Shown here: positions 41,997 to 51,423 of the stretch, piece by piece | Numbering within the stretch: the stretch's first letter is position 1 | Layout: each line of letters begins with the position of its first letter | NCBI RefSeq assembly: GCF_036226685.1 | Contig: NZ_CP109009.1 | Coordinates: 7,901,501-7,965,500, forward strand | Source of the DNA: Streptomyces sp. NBC_00690 | GTDB taxonomy: Bacteria > Actinomycetota > Actinomycetes > Streptomycetales > Streptomycetaceae | DNA: 64,000 bases | Direction of reading: 5' to 3' | The notes under the pieces: model-generated | What the model was told of the DNA's origin: nothing | Databases searched by the model: none | What the model saw: only the letters and a program-made list of their open reading frames with translations | Program-made: the position numbers and the translations under genes

Positions 41997-43528
41997 TTGT
42001 CGTCGATGACCGATCACCTCGGTGAGCAGTCCGGCCCGACCGGTATGGTGCGCCGTCGCGCCCTGGCCGTCTCCGCAGTGGTACTGGCCGGGCTACAGGC
42101 GAGCACTGGCGCCGTCGCCGCACAGGGCGGTGAGCGTACCGCCAGGGCGGGACTCCACTGGCAGCTCTGCTCGACGGTGAAAGCGGGCTGGCCGATCAAG
42201 AACGACACCCGCACCGAGTGCGCCGAACTGACCGTGCCGATGGACTACGCCAAACCCAAAGGCCGGAAGATCCAGATATCGGTGAGCCGTGTCAGGGCCA
42301 CACACCCGAAGACACCGACGGCACCCATCGTGTCCGTTCTGGGCGGACCGGGGTACTCCAACATCAGCGACCCGGCGTCCATGACGCAACGCGGACTCGC
42401 CTCACTCAACGCCGACCACGATCTCATCGGGCTGGATCTCCGGGGCACCGGATATAGCGACGGCATCCCCTGCGACCAGAAGCCATGGCCCGAACCGGCA
42501 CCGACGACGCCGGAGAAGAACCTCCAGAAGGTCTTCTTCAACCACCAGGCCGAGTACAACAGCCGCTGCTCGGCCATCGATCCGGAGTTCGTACGGCAGA
42601 TCACGCCGGAGAACGCCGCCCGCGACATCGATCGGTTCCGCAAGGCGCTGGGCACCAAGAAGATCAACTTCTATGGATCCTCCTTCGGCACCGCCATCGG
42701 AATGGCCTACCGTGCCCTCTTCGACCGCCGCACGGAACGCATGTGGCTGGACTCACCGGTGCCCCCGACACGCCACCTGCCCACCATGGACGCCGGCATG
42801 GAGTCGAACGGCACCAAGGACACCGCGCCGTTCGTTAACTGGCTGGCCCAGCGCGACGCCGAACACCACTGGGGCACCGACGAGGCCACCGTTCGCGGAC
42901 GGCTTGGCGATCTGCGCGGCCAACTGGAGAAGAAGCCACGCACCACTCACGGGACACGTCTGGACGGGCACTGGGTGGTCAGCCAGGTCCACCGCCCCCG
43001 AGAGGAGTGGGACGACGCGGCGAAGAACCTGGTCACCGTGCGCAACAACGGCACACTTCCTACACCCCGGCGGCCGTCGCCGAACGGACACCAGCACGCC
43101 CGCTCGGAGCGGGCAACCCGCACTACCTCTCCAACACACTCCAGTGGTACGCCATGTTCTGCAACACCGACCTCGCGAGCCGCGGTTTCGGAGACCTGTG
43201 GGCGACCCGTGAGGTCCGCCGTGCGGCCAATCCCCTTACCGGAGGATCGGAATTCAGCACCTCGTGCGCAAAGTGGCCACTGAAAGCGCCGGCCGCCAAG
43301 CCCACCCACGGCAACAGCGCGCTCCAGATCTCCGGCCACCTCTACGAGAGGGTCACCCCCTACCTATGGGCCGAACAGGCCAGGCACGCCACCGGAGGCA
43401 CCCTGCTCACCATCCTGAACAGCGGACACGCCGATCTGCCCTTCACACCCTGCGCCGAGAAGGCCATCACCTTCTTCCGCACCGGACGCACGGCCAAGGG
43501 CACGTGCGGCGGCAATCAACAGCCATGA
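41997..43528 (+). pseudogene. Secreted alpha/beta hydrolase (tripeptidyl-aminopeptidase-like), frameshifted
   Basis: The first frame gives a signal peptide (MVRRRALAVSAVVLAGLQASTGAVA), the mature enzyme with oxyanion segment VSVLGGPGYSN, DLRGTGYSD, and nucleophile elbow FYGSSFGTAIG. Near 43051-43056 the reading shifts by one base; the second frame carries the TAP-like C-terminal domain (HLYERVTPYLWAEQARHATG, then LNSGHADLPFTPC) to the stop at 43528. Together they make a normal-sized enzyme of about 510 residues, so either a recent frameshift or a sequencing error broke it. TTG 41997 has GGAGG at nine bases; ATG 42006 is the alternative start. Confidence 0.82.
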
Positions 43529-43591
43529 CGCAGCCACGGTTGCTCGGCAAGGGGTCGTCGGGCGTCCAATGATCCTCTGCAGCGGCGGCGG

Positions 43592-43613
43592 GGGCACGGG
43601 ATGGCCCGTGCCC
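43592..43613 (+). terminator. Hairpin after the hydrolase gene
   Basis: A perfect 9-base inverted repeat (43592-43600 GGGCACGGG and 43605-43613 CCCGTGCCC) with a 4-base loop, 64 bases after the hydrolase stop. Confidence 0.65.
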
Positions 43614-43854
43614 GCGTGGCCGGGTGCAGAGGAAGAGGCGCAGCCGTGAGTACCGTCACACGGTGCGCTGCGCATACCGGGGAATGCGTGAGATGGCCTT
43701 CGCGCCACCGGTCATCAGACCTGTGACTGCCTCGGGCGCGCAGCAGACAGCTAGGGGCCCCGGGATCGTGATTCGGGAACCGAACAGGCATTCTCCATGC
43801 CGTACGCTGCACAAGCGTTAACTGATCTCATCAGCTGATTTTCAAGGAGTGGCC

Positions 43855-44709
43855 GTGGTGGCGAAACAGAGTGGTTCGGCCAGGCTGGTGAGTTTGTTGT
43901 CGGCGGATGGTCAAGATTTCGCGGCGCAGTGGGTCACCCGGGTCTCCGAGGGGCTCGCCGGCCGGGTGAGCCGGGCCGAGTTGGACCGGGAAATGCACGA
44001 GTTGTACGCGGCGCTCGTCGAGGCCCTCCGGGCAGGAGCCGAGGACGCCCACGGCGAGGCCCTGTCGGAATTGCGCGCCCTTCTGACCGAATTGTCGCGG
44101 AACCGCGCCCGCCAGGGGTTCACCCCGAGCGAGACCGCGCTGAGCGTCTTCGCCCTCAAGCAGGTCCTGGAGCCCGTGCTCGAAAGCGGCACCGCGGAGG
44201 ACGTACGTGCGTACATCAGGCTGAGTCGGCTCCTGGATGACCTGGGGCTCTTCACCATCGAGACCTACACCCGGGCCCGGGAGGAGATCATCTCGGCCCA
44301 GGCCGACCAGCTGTTGGAACTCTCCACCCCTGTGGTCAAACTGTGGGACGGAGTGATCGCCGTCCCCCTGGTGGGCACCCTCGATTCCGTGCGGACGCAG
44401 GTCGTCATGGAGAAGCTGCTCCAAGCCCTGGTGGACACCGGATCCGAGCAGGCCATCATCGACATCACCGGCGTTCCGGCCGTCGACACCCAGGTCGCTC
44501 AGCACCTCCTCAAGACCATCGTGGCGGCCCGCCTCATGGGTGCCGAGTGCACGGTTTCCGGTATTCGTCCGCAAATAGCCCAGACCATCGTCGCGCTGGG
44601 CATCGAGTTCGGCGACATCGTGACCAAGGCGAGCCTCGCGGATGCGCTTCAGCTCGCTCTTCGCCGGTCCGGTGTCGAGATGGTGGCCCGCAAGGGTGGG
44701 CAGCCGTGA
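43855..44709 (+). CDS. rsbR: RsbR-type STAS co-antagonist (stressosome-like scaffold)
   Basis: A 284-residue protein: N-terminal non-heme globin-like helical sensor (about 1-150) and a C-terminal STAS domain. Both threonines phosphorylated by RsbT in Bacillus RsbR are present, in AVDTQVAQ and IAQTIVALG. With RsbS it should form the scaffold that traps RsbT. AAGGAG precedes a run of GTG codons at 43849, 43855 and 43858; I chose 43855. The stop overlaps the rsbS start. A dyad CTGAT-n3-ATCAG at 43822-43834 lies just upstream of the ribosome site and may be an operator. Confidence 0.9.
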   Translation: MVAKQSGSARLVSLLSADGQDFAAQWVTRVSEGLAGRVSRAELDREMHELYAALVEALRAGAEDAHGEALSELRALLTELSRNRARQGFTPSETALSVFALKQVLEPVLESGTAEDVRAYIRLSRLLDDLGLFTIETYTRAREEIISAQADQLLELSTPVVKLWDGVIAVPLVGTLDSVRTQVVMEKLLQALVDTGSEQAIIDITGVPAVDTQVAQHLLKTIVAARLMGAECTVSGIRPQIAQTIVALGIEFGDIVTKASLADALQLALRRSGVEMVARKGGQP

Positions 44710-45074
44710 CCGATCGCGTACCTGTCCTTCGGATCGGGGATGTCCTGCTGGTGTCGATCCAGGTGGATCTGGAGGACGACACGGTGATGAATCTCCAGGA
44801 GGACCTGGCCGAGCAGATCGTCGCCCGGTCCGCGCGCGGTGTGGTCATCGACATCACCGCCGTCGAGATCGTGGACTCCTTCGTGGGGCGCATGCTCGCG
44901 ACGATCGCGGCCATCTCCCGCATGTTGGACGCCGAGACCGTTGTGGTGGGAATGCGCCCTGCGGTCGCCATCACCCTGGTGGAACTCGGTCTGTCCCTGG
45001 GGGGCGTGCGCACCGCCCTCGATCTGGAGAAGGGGCTTGCCATGTTGGGCCGGGGCGACGCGGGCCGGCCATGA
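44706..45074 (+). CDS. rsbS: RsbS-type STAS antagonist
   Basis: A 122-residue single STAS domain. The phosphorylated serine of RsbS is conserved in EIVDSFVGRMLA. It should sequester the kinase RsbT until phosphorylated. GTG 44706 overlaps the rsbR stop and its own stop overlaps rsbT, so the three proteins are made in fixed ratio. Confidence 0.93.
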   Translation: MTDRVPVLRIGDVLLVSIQVDLEDDTVMNLQEDLAEQIVARSARGVVIDITAVEIVDSFVGRMLATIAAISRMLDAETVVVGMRPAVAITLVELGLSLGGVRTALDLEKGLAMLGRGDAGRP

Positions 45075-45493
45075 CCGAGCCCTGGACGCACGACGGAGAG
45101 TTGCAGTCGCTGCCCATCGTGGCCAACGAGGACGTGGTACGGGTGCGACGGCTCGCCCGTGAGTTGGCTCAGCGCTGCAAACTCTCACTGGTGGACCAGA
45201 CGAAGTTCATCACCGCAGCCAGTGAGCTGGCTCGGAACACCCTGGTGTACGGGGGCGGCGGACAGGCGCGCATCGGACTGGTCCGCCGTAACGGCCGGGC
45301 CGGAGCCTTCGCGGCATTCGAGGACTCGGGGCCCGGAATCCCCGATGTGGACCTCGCCCTGACCGATGGGTGGACCTCCGGCGGCGGCCTCGGTCTCGGG
45401 CTGAGCGGTGCCCGCCGCCTCGTGGATGAGTTCTCACTCGACACCGAAGTGGGGCGTGGCACCACCGTGTCACTGGTCAAGTGGGTCCGGTGA
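45071..45493 (+). CDS. rsbT: RsbT-type GHKL serine/threonine kinase
   Basis: A 140-residue GHKL ATPase-fold kinase with N-box ASELARNTLVYG and G1 box FEDSGPGIPD, then GLGLGLSGARRL. In Bacillus, RsbT phosphorylates RsbS and RsbR, leaves the complex and activates the RsbU phosphatase. Here the likely targets are the phosphatase-type proteins encoded downstream in the same operon. Start and stop codons overlap both neighbours. Confidence 0.93.
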   Translation: MTEPWTHDGELQSLPIVANEDVVRVRRLARELAQRCKLSLVDQTKFITAASELARNTLVYGGGGQARIGLVRRNGRAGAFAAFEDSGPGIPDVDLALTDGWTSGGGLGLGLSGARRLVDEFSLDTEVGRGTTVSLVKWVR

Positions 45494-46542
45494 CAACGCT
45501 GACCGTGCTGGAGTGCGAAGACATCGCCTGGTTCCGGAGCGATCCCGCATTCCCCGCAGCCGCACGCGGAGCCGCTGCCGCACTCGCCCGGCGGATCGGC
45601 TTCGACGCCCATCGGGCCTCCGAAGTGGCGCTCGCCGTCAGTGAGGCGTCGACGAACCTCCAACGCCATGCCGCAGACGGGGCGTTGCTGTTGCGCGTCC
45701 TTCGTACCCGGGACAGTGCGGCCGTCGAATTCGTCACCGTGGACACGGGACCGGGAATGGCCGACGTGTCCGCAGCGATGGCCGACGGGGTCTCCACGGC
45801 GGGCACGCTCGGCATCGGGCTGGGCGCGGTCGCCAGACTCGCCGACGGCTTCGACATCCACTCACTGCCGGGTCGGGGCACGGTGATGGCGGCGCAGTTC
45901 TGGCCGCGCAGTCGGCCCGCTGCCGGACATCCGGTGCCCGCCAGACCGGTCGTGACCGGACTCACCCGGCCGATCAGCGGGGAGACCGTCTGCGGCGACG
46001 CCTGGTCGGCGCGCGTGGACACCACAGCATCGGAGACCGGACCTGCGCTGCTCATGATGCTCTGCGACGGGCTGGGACACGGCCCTCTGGCGGCCCGCTC
46101 CAGCGAAGCAGCCGTGGGCGCGTTCCGTCGCACGACGGCCCGCGACCCCGAATCGATCCTGCGCGAAATCCACGGAGCACTGCGCGGAACCCGCGGTGGC
46201 GCGGTCGCCGTCGCACGGATCGAACCCGACCGGCAGCGCGTGCTGTTCTGCGGCGTGGGCAACGTCAGCGGCTTCCTCATCGCACCGGGAACACGCAAGA
46301 GCCTGCTGTCCGCGCCCGGCATCGTGGGCCACCAGATGCGTACGCTGCGCACCTTCGACCTGCCGTTGATACCGGGAGGCGCACTGGTCCTCCACTCGGA
46401 CGGGCTGACCGAACGGTGGACCATGGATGCCCTCCCCGGGCTTCTCCAACACACTCCTTCCGTGGTTGCCGGTCAGCTGCTGCGCGAAGCAGCCGTGCGA
46501 CGGGACGACGCGGGAATCGTGGTCGCCAAGGGAGCGTGGTAG
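45490..46542 (+). CDS. Fusion of RsbT-like ATPase domain and PP2C (RsbX-like) phosphatase
   Basis: A 350-residue protein. Residues 1-140 form an RsbW/RsbT-type ATP-binding domain (VSEASTNLQRHA, VDTGPGMAD), and residues 150-350 a SpoIIE/RsbX-type PP2C domain (SGETVCGDAWSA, MLCDGLGHGPLAARSS, LHSDGLTERW, ending DDAGIVV). It probably dephosphorylates RsbS/RsbR to reset the switch, as RsbX does. GTG 45490 overlaps the rsbT stop. Confidence 0.88.
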   Translation: MTTLTVLECEDIAWFRSDPAFPAAARGAAAALARRIGFDAHRASEVALAVSEASTNLQRHAADGALLLRVLRTRDSAAVEFVTVDTGPGMADVSAAMADGVSTAGTLGIGLGAVARLADGFDIHSLPGRGTVMAAQFWPRSRPAAGHPVPARPVVTGLTRPISGETVCGDAWSARVDTTASETGPALLMMLCDGLGHGPLAARSSEAAVGAFRRTTARDPESILREIHGALRGTRGGAVAVARIEPDRQRVLFCGVGNVSGFLIAPGTRKSLLSAPGIVGHQMRTLRTFDLPLIPGGALVLHSDGLTERWTMDALPGLLQHTPSVVAGQLLREAAVRRDDAGIVVAKGAW

Positions 46543-46544
46543 CG

Positions 46545-48023
46545 GTGAAGCCTGTCAACAGTCCTGCGGCCCTGGTGACGCTCGGCATCAACTCAGCGCA
46601 GGATGTCTTCTCCCTCCGGCGCAGCGGCCAATTGGCTGCCGAGACGCTCCGGATGGAACGGCAGGACCAAGTCCGCCTGGCTACGGCACTCAGCGAACTG
46701 GGCAGGGACAGACTCGGCAGTACCGAGCTGACCGCCTCCTTCGGACTGCACGAAGACGGGCAGACCTTCCTCACCGTGACGCTCCAGTGGGCCCACGGCC
46801 TGGCACCGACCGAACAGGCGATGCAGCTCGCGTCCCGGCTGCTGCACCGGGTCCGCCATCTGCCAGGCGATCCCCACCGGATCGTCCTGGAGCAACCTGT
46901 TCCCGCCGGCGACGGACTCGCTGTACATAAGGAAAAGCTGCGGGACGCCTTGCGGCCCACCGCTCCGGCCACCATGGCCGAGGAACTGCGGGCCCAGACG
47001 CAGGACCTGATCGCCACACTGGAGGAGACCCGCGCCCAGCGCGAAGAACTGCGCCGACTCAACGAGGAGCTGGAGGAAACCAACCGAGGGGTGCTGGCCC
47101 TCTACACCGAGCTGTCCCAGGAGCTGGAGACCACCAACAGTGGTGTGGTCGCGCTCCACACGGAACTGGAGGACAAATCCCGCCAGCTCCGTGCGGCCAG
47201 CGAGGCGAAGACCCGCTTCTGGGCCAATGTCAGCCATGAGCTGCGCACCCCCGTCAACGCGGTGGTCGCCCTGTCCCGGCTGCTCCTCGACCCTCAGTCC
47301 GCCCGCCTCGACGAGGATCAACACCGGCAGCTCTCGCTGATCGCATCCTCCGGCCAGACGCTGCTCTCCCTGGTGAACGATCTGCTGGATGTGGCGAAGG
47401 CGGAGTCGGGGCAGCTGGAGCCCCAGCTTGCACCCGTTGATCTGCACATGGTCATCGGACAACTCGGCGGCGCCCTTGCCTCCACGGTGCGCTCGGAGCC
47501 GGTGGCCCTGCGGCTGCCGCCGCTGGCCGAACTACCGGCCCTGGTGACCGATGAAGTGCTGCTCACCCGAATCCTGCGCAATCTGCTCTCCAACGCATTG
47601 AAGTTCACCACAGAGGGCGAGGTCGACCTCGAAGTCCGCACAGTGAAGGAGCAGACGGGACCCTGGCTGTCGTTCACCGTCACTGACACCGGCGTTGGTA
47701 TCCCCCTGGAAGAGCAGCAGCGGGTGTTCGAAGAGTTCTACCAGGTACCGGGTCCCCACCAGCGGGGCAGACCCGGGACCGGACTGGGTCTGCCCTATGC
47801 TCGTACGCTCGCCCAACTGCTCGGTGGCTCCATGGAGTTGACCAGTACGCCCGGCCGTGGCACCCGGGTCGAGGTCCGTCTACCCGATCTTGACCCGAGC
47901 GAGATCCCTGTCGGTCCGACCCGGCCGGAGTCCCACACCGACCGCAGCACCGATCACCTGCCCCAGGACGGACTGCACCGCGTTGCATCCCGAGGCTCTG
48001 AGCGGAAGGGGCCCGGCGCATGA
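46545..48023 (+). CDS. Hybrid-operon sensor histidine kinase
   Basis: A 492-residue cytoplasmic kinase: an N-terminal ATPase-like segment (1-140, similar to the region before coiled coils in actinomycete RsbW-like kinases), a long heptad-rich coiled coil (about 145-220, many Glu/Leu repeats), the phospho-acceptor box FWANVSHELRTPVNAVV (about 225), and the catalytic domain with NLLSNALKFT, DTGVGIPLEE and GTGLGLPYA. No membrane helices. GTG 46545 has GGAG ten bases upstream. Its stop overlaps the next gene, a receiver-phosphatase that is its likely partner. Confidence 0.9.
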   Translation: MKPVNSPAALVTLGINSAQDVFSLRRSGQLAAETLRMERQDQVRLATALSELGRDRLGSTELTASFGLHEDGQTFLTVTLQWAHGLAPTEQAMQLASRLLHRVRHLPGDPHRIVLEQPVPAGDGLAVHKEKLRDALRPTAPATMAEELRAQTQDLIATLEETRAQREELRRLNEELEETNRGVLALYTELSQELETTNSGVVALHTELEDKSRQLRAASEAKTRFWANVSHELRTPVNAVVALSRLLLDPQSARLDEDQHRQLSLIASSGQTLLSLVNDLLDVAKAESGQLEPQLAPVDLHMVIGQLGGALASTVRSEPVALRLPPLAELPALVTDEVLLTRILRNLLSNALKFTTEGEVDLEVRTVKEQTGPWLSFTVTDTGVGIPLEEQQRVFEEFYQVPGPHQRGRPGTGLGLPYARTLAQLLGGSMELTSTPGRGTRVEVRLPDLDPSEIPVGPTRPESHTDRSTDHLPQDGLHRVASRGSERKGPGA

Positions 48024-49624
48024 ACGACATGGGTCTCGATGGTGCGCCCGCCACGGTGTTGGTGGTCGATGACAACGAAGCCACCCGCTACGTCCTGACC
48101 AGCTGGCTCCGACGCGCGGGTCACACCGTCATCGAGGCGCCGGACGGCACCAGCGGGCTGGAACTGCTGGCCACGCCCGGTGCACCGCTCCCGGAAGCCT
48201 CCATCATCGATGTCAACCTGCCGGACATCAGTGGTTTCGAGGTCTGCGAGAGGATCAAGGCCGACCCCCGTACCGCCGGTGTGCCGGTGATCCACGTGTC
48301 GGCCTCGATCATGAGCCCCGAGGACCACGCCAGGGGTCTCCAGGGCGGTGCGGACGCCTACCTCAACCAACCCATCGACCGCGATGAACTGCTGGCCACC
48401 CTCACCGCAACCCTGCGCTACACCCGGGCGTGGCAGCGCGCCGAGCGGCTGGCCAACCGGCTCCGGACGCTGAACCACACCACGCTCGACGTCTACAAGG
48501 CGGTGGGTTTCCACTCCTTCGCCGCCGCGGCCACCACCGGCGCCGCCGAACTGCTCTCCTGCCCGGCCACCCTGGTGTTCCTGACACCGCAGAACCAGGT
48601 TGTGCACAGCATGACCGAGGGACCTGAGGCGACTTGCCGGTTGCTCCCCTCCCACCCCCAAGCGCTCTACCTGCTCACCACCCAGGCATTGGGCACGGGT
48701 ACGGGGGCCGAGAGCGCCCGGATCCCCCAGGCGCTCTGGCGGACACTGCTGCCCGCCGACCAGTTGCGCGAAGACGTCACCCTGGTCGTCGCCCGCACAA
48801 AGAGAGGCCGCCCGCCCCTCTGCCTCGCCGTCCCCACCGAGTCGGTGCGCGGTACGGATGACCTGGAGTTGATCCAGCAACTCGCCAACGCCTGCGCACT
48901 CTCCCTCGAATCGCTGCGCTCCTACGCGGAGGAACACTCGCTGGCGCTCACCCTCCAGAAGACGTTCCTGCCCGAAGGGCTGCCGACGGTATCGGGCGTC
49001 GAGATGGCCTTCCGCTATGTTCCCGCCAGCGCACAGACCGAAATCGGTGGCGACTTCTACGAGGCGCTGGAGACCGCGGACGGGCTCCTCGTCGCCATCG
49101 GCGATGTTGCGGGGCATTCGCTCGCCGCCGCAGTGGTCATGGGCGAGGTGCGCCACGCACTGCGCGCCTACGCCCTCGAAGGCCATCCGCCGCACCACAT
49201 CCAGGACCGCATCGAGACACTCCTGGCCCATTCGCGACCAGGGGTCACGGTCACCCTCTGCATCGTGCTGATCGAGCCCGGTGGACGCCGGATCCATGTC
49301 TCCAACGCGGGCCACATTCCCCCGCTGCTGGTCCATCCGGACGGAAGTGCCGGATTCCTCGTCGAGCACGGCCCTCTGCTGGGTCTCGGGCTTGCCCACT
49401 CGCCGGCGACCGTTCACAACACCGCGCCCAACACCCGATTGGTGCTGATGACCGACGGCCTGGTCGAGGAACGCAATCGGAACATCGACGAGAGCCTTGA
49501 GGGCTTCCGCGCCATGGTGGTCTCCGGACCAGACGACCTGGAGAAGCTGTGCGATCTGCTGCTCCACGCCCTCGGCAGGGACAAGGATGACGACATCGCC
49601 CTCCTCGCCCTGCGACTGAGCTGA
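48020..49624 (+). CDS. Response regulator fused to GAF-like and PP2C (RsbU-type) phosphatase domains
   Basis: A 534-residue protein: receiver domain (10-130; VLVVDDNEATRY, phospho-acceptor in ASIIDVNLPDISG), a GAF-like middle (about 150-310) and a SpoIIE/RsbU-type PP2C domain (310-534; EIGGDFYEALE, GDVAGHSLAAAVVMG, NAGHIPPLL, TDGLVEERN, DKDDDIALLAL). The receiver's conserved Lys is replaced: the loop reads AYLNQP, not a KP motif, so signalling may differ from the standard scheme. It probably dephosphorylates an anti-anti-sigma factor when its kinase signals. It is the last gene of the rsb operon. Confidence 0.9.
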   Translation: MNDMGLDGAPATVLVVDDNEATRYVLTSWLRRAGHTVIEAPDGTSGLELLATPGAPLPEASIIDVNLPDISGFEVCERIKADPRTAGVPVIHVSASIMSPEDHARGLQGGADAYLNQPIDRDELLATLTATLRYTRAWQRAERLANRLRTLNHTTLDVYKAVGFHSFAAAATTGAAELLSCPATLVFLTPQNQVVHSMTEGPEATCRLLPSHPQALYLLTTQALGTGTGAESARIPQALWRTLLPADQLREDVTLVVARTKRGRPPLCLAVPTESVRGTDDLELIQQLANACALSLESLRSYAEEHSLALTLQKTFLPEGLPTVSGVEMAFRYVPASAQTEIGGDFYEALETADGLLVAIGDVAGHSLAAAVVMGEVRHALRAYALEGHPPHHIQDRIETLLAHSRPGVTVTLCIVLIEPGGRRIHVSNAGHIPPLLVHPDGSAGFLVEHGPLLGLGLAHSPATVHNTAPNTRLVLMTDGLVEERNRNIDESLEGFRAMVVSGPDDLEKLCDLLLHALGRDKDDDIALLALRLS

Positions 49625-49684
49625 CCTCCACCCGCTCCGAACACGTCCAAGCGATGTGAATCGCCCCCCGCCCAGGCGACGCCC

Positions 49685-50036
49685 GTGCTGCCACACGCGC
49701 CGGGCCCGGCTCGCCCGACAAGCCGTCCAGCCGCCTGCCCCGAACTCGACGCCCTCACCACCCACGTCCGCTCCTTCGCGGAGATGCCTACTGAGCACCA
49801 GGGTGAACGGCTGCCGCAGTGGCTCGATGCCGTCCGGCGCGACGACCTCGCCAGCCTTCGTACCCTCGCCGCAGGCATCGAACGCGACCGCGATGCCGTC
49901 ATCGCCGGGCTCACCCTGACCCGGAGTTCCGGCGTCGTCGAAGGAGACGTCAACCCGGATCAAGATGCTCAAGCGCCAGATGTTCGGCCGCGCTGGCTTC
50001 GCTCTCCTGCGGAAGCGGGTCCTCCTGGCCAGCTGA
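49685..50036 (+). pseudogene. C-terminal remnant of an ISL3-family transposase
   Basis: ELDALTTHVRSFAEM, then AVRRDDLASLRTLAAGIERDRDAVIAGLTL and SGVVEGDVN match the C-terminal part of actinomycete ISL3-type transposases. After VEGDVN an extra C shifts the frame; the correct tail (RIKMLKRQMFGRAGFALLR) continues in the next frame to the TGA at 50034-50036. The N-terminal two thirds are missing. This inactive relic lies just after the rsb operon. Confidence 0.75.
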
Positions 50037-50079
50037 CCACCGCCGCCCATAGGGTGGCGGGGACGAGAGAAGATGCACC

Positions 50080-50670
50080 ATGGATCCCCGCATACCCCGC
50101 CTGCGTCGCAAGCTGGCCGCGATCCCGTTCCAACCCCTGCGCAGCCACTCCTTCGGGGAAGAGCAACACGAGTTCTGCCTAGGTCCGAAGCTTGCGGAAA
50201 CACACGTCACCGCGTTTGAGGCCGAGCACGACATCGCCCTGCCAGACGCCTACCGGCAGTTCCTCACCCACATCGGCGGCTCAGGCGCGGCGCCGTTCTA
50301 CGGCCTCATGCCGCTGGAGCGGTGCTCCCTGCTGGTCATGAATCCGCGCGGAGAATCATCAGGGTCGCCCCGCGGCTTCGACGGCGCAGAACCCGGGGCA
50401 CACGAACGCGACCTCTTCCTCCACATCATCGAGATGGGCTGCACCGACGTATGCGTCATCGCGGTGACCGGTCCCCTCACTGGCCGCGTCCTCATCGGCA
50501 ACAGCGATGGGTTCTGGGGCCCCAACGTCTCCTCCGCCACCGACTTCCTCGACTGGTACGAACGCTGGCTCAACCACATGAGCGCCGGACGCGACAACCG
50601 GGCCCTGGAACTCACCTCACCCCGGCTGCGCGCCCATCCCGACCGCCATCGCATGGCCCCGAAGATCTGA
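50080..50670 (+). CDS. SMI1/KNR4-family protein
   Basis: A 196-residue soluble protein with the SMI1/KNR4 (SUKH) signatures VTAFEAEHDIALPDAYRQFLTHIGGSGAAPFYGL and a closing DFLDWYERWL. SUKH proteins are often immunity proteins against polymorphic toxins, though many have no known toxin. No toxin is visible nearby. The ATG at 50080 follows GAGAGAAG at slightly long spacing. Confidence 0.88.
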   Translation: MDPRIPRLRRKLAAIPFQPLRSHSFGEEQHEFCLGPKLAETHVTAFEAEHDIALPDAYRQFLTHIGGSGAAPFYGLMPLERCSLLVMNPRGESSGSPRGFDGAEPGAHERDLFLHIIEMGCTDVCVIAVTGPLTGRVLIGNSDGFWGPNVSSATDFLDWYERWLNHMSAGRDNRALELTSPRLRAHPDRHRMAPKI

Positions 50671-50923
50671 CTCTCCGCAACGACTACACGGAATGTGAGC
50701 CAGAACCCAATCTCATGAACATCTCGACGCGCCAAGATCGCCAAGTGACTACCGAGCTCACGAACAAGCGCTGCTGCCGAACGTGAACGAAGCCGCTCCA
50801 AGCCCGGGCCCCGCAAAGGGCACTCGGCTACCACGACTAGACCGCCACCCGCCTGGCCACGGAAGCCAGCGCAACCTGGAGTCGGTACGCCCAGGCGGCC
50901 ATCGACGGTGAAGCGCAGCCACC

Positions 50924-51313
50924 TCACGCCGGGTCCGCCGAGCCTCGCTTGTCCTCAACGTGGACGACGTGGAGTTCGGTGCCATCCTGATGGCGCTTGG
51001 AACGTCCGAACAGCCCGACAGAGATCTCCGACCGACCTTGCGGCTCATCAGGGCCGACATAGGTAAGGACGTCGTTGTGGTGTCCGGTGACGACCCATCC
51101 CTCGACGTCCTTGAGGTCGATCACCCCGAAATCTCCTGCCGAAGAGCCGGCATGTGACGGGCCGAACTTCTTCAGGATCTCGGTGGCCTGTTCGGCGAGC
51201 TCTCCGTCCGGAGCAGTCAGCACGACACAAGTGCCCTGTTCGAACAGCACCCACGACTTGCGAGGGTCGGCGAGAAGCCGCTGCCAGACGTCTATCAGTA
51301 TCTCGGTTTTCAC
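50924..51313 (-). CDS. Hypothetical protein
   Basis: A 129-residue acidic soluble protein, conserved in style with actinomycete hypotheticals: DVWQRLLADPRKSWVLFEQGTCVVL, GWVVTGHHNDVLTYVGPDE, VGLFGRSKRHQDGTELHVVHVEDKR. I cannot name a family. GTG 51313 fits where the conserved part begins; the longer frame to 51388 is Cys-rich and unlikely. It lies among immunity-like genes and may itself be one. Confidence 0.65.
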   Translation of the reverse strand: MKTEILIDVWQRLLADPRKSWVLFEQGTCVVLTAPDGELAEQATEILKKFGPSHAGSSAGDFGVIDLKDVEGWVVTGHHNDVLTYVGPDEPQGRSEISVGLFGRSKRHQDGTELHVVHVEDKRGSADPA

Positions 51314-51423
51314 AGTGGCATCATGCCGCAGAGCACCGACACAGAGTGACCGTCGACCAGCGCTGCAAAGGCACGACCAGCACTGCAAAGGCAGTCGGAC
51401 GAAGAAGCCAGCGGCTCATGGGT

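Noticed and set aside
47954..50203. A 749-codon open frame on the minus strand.
   Set aside because: It is antisense to the receiver-phosphatase gene and the ISL3 relic; Gly/Val/Arg-rich composition typical of a shadow frame.
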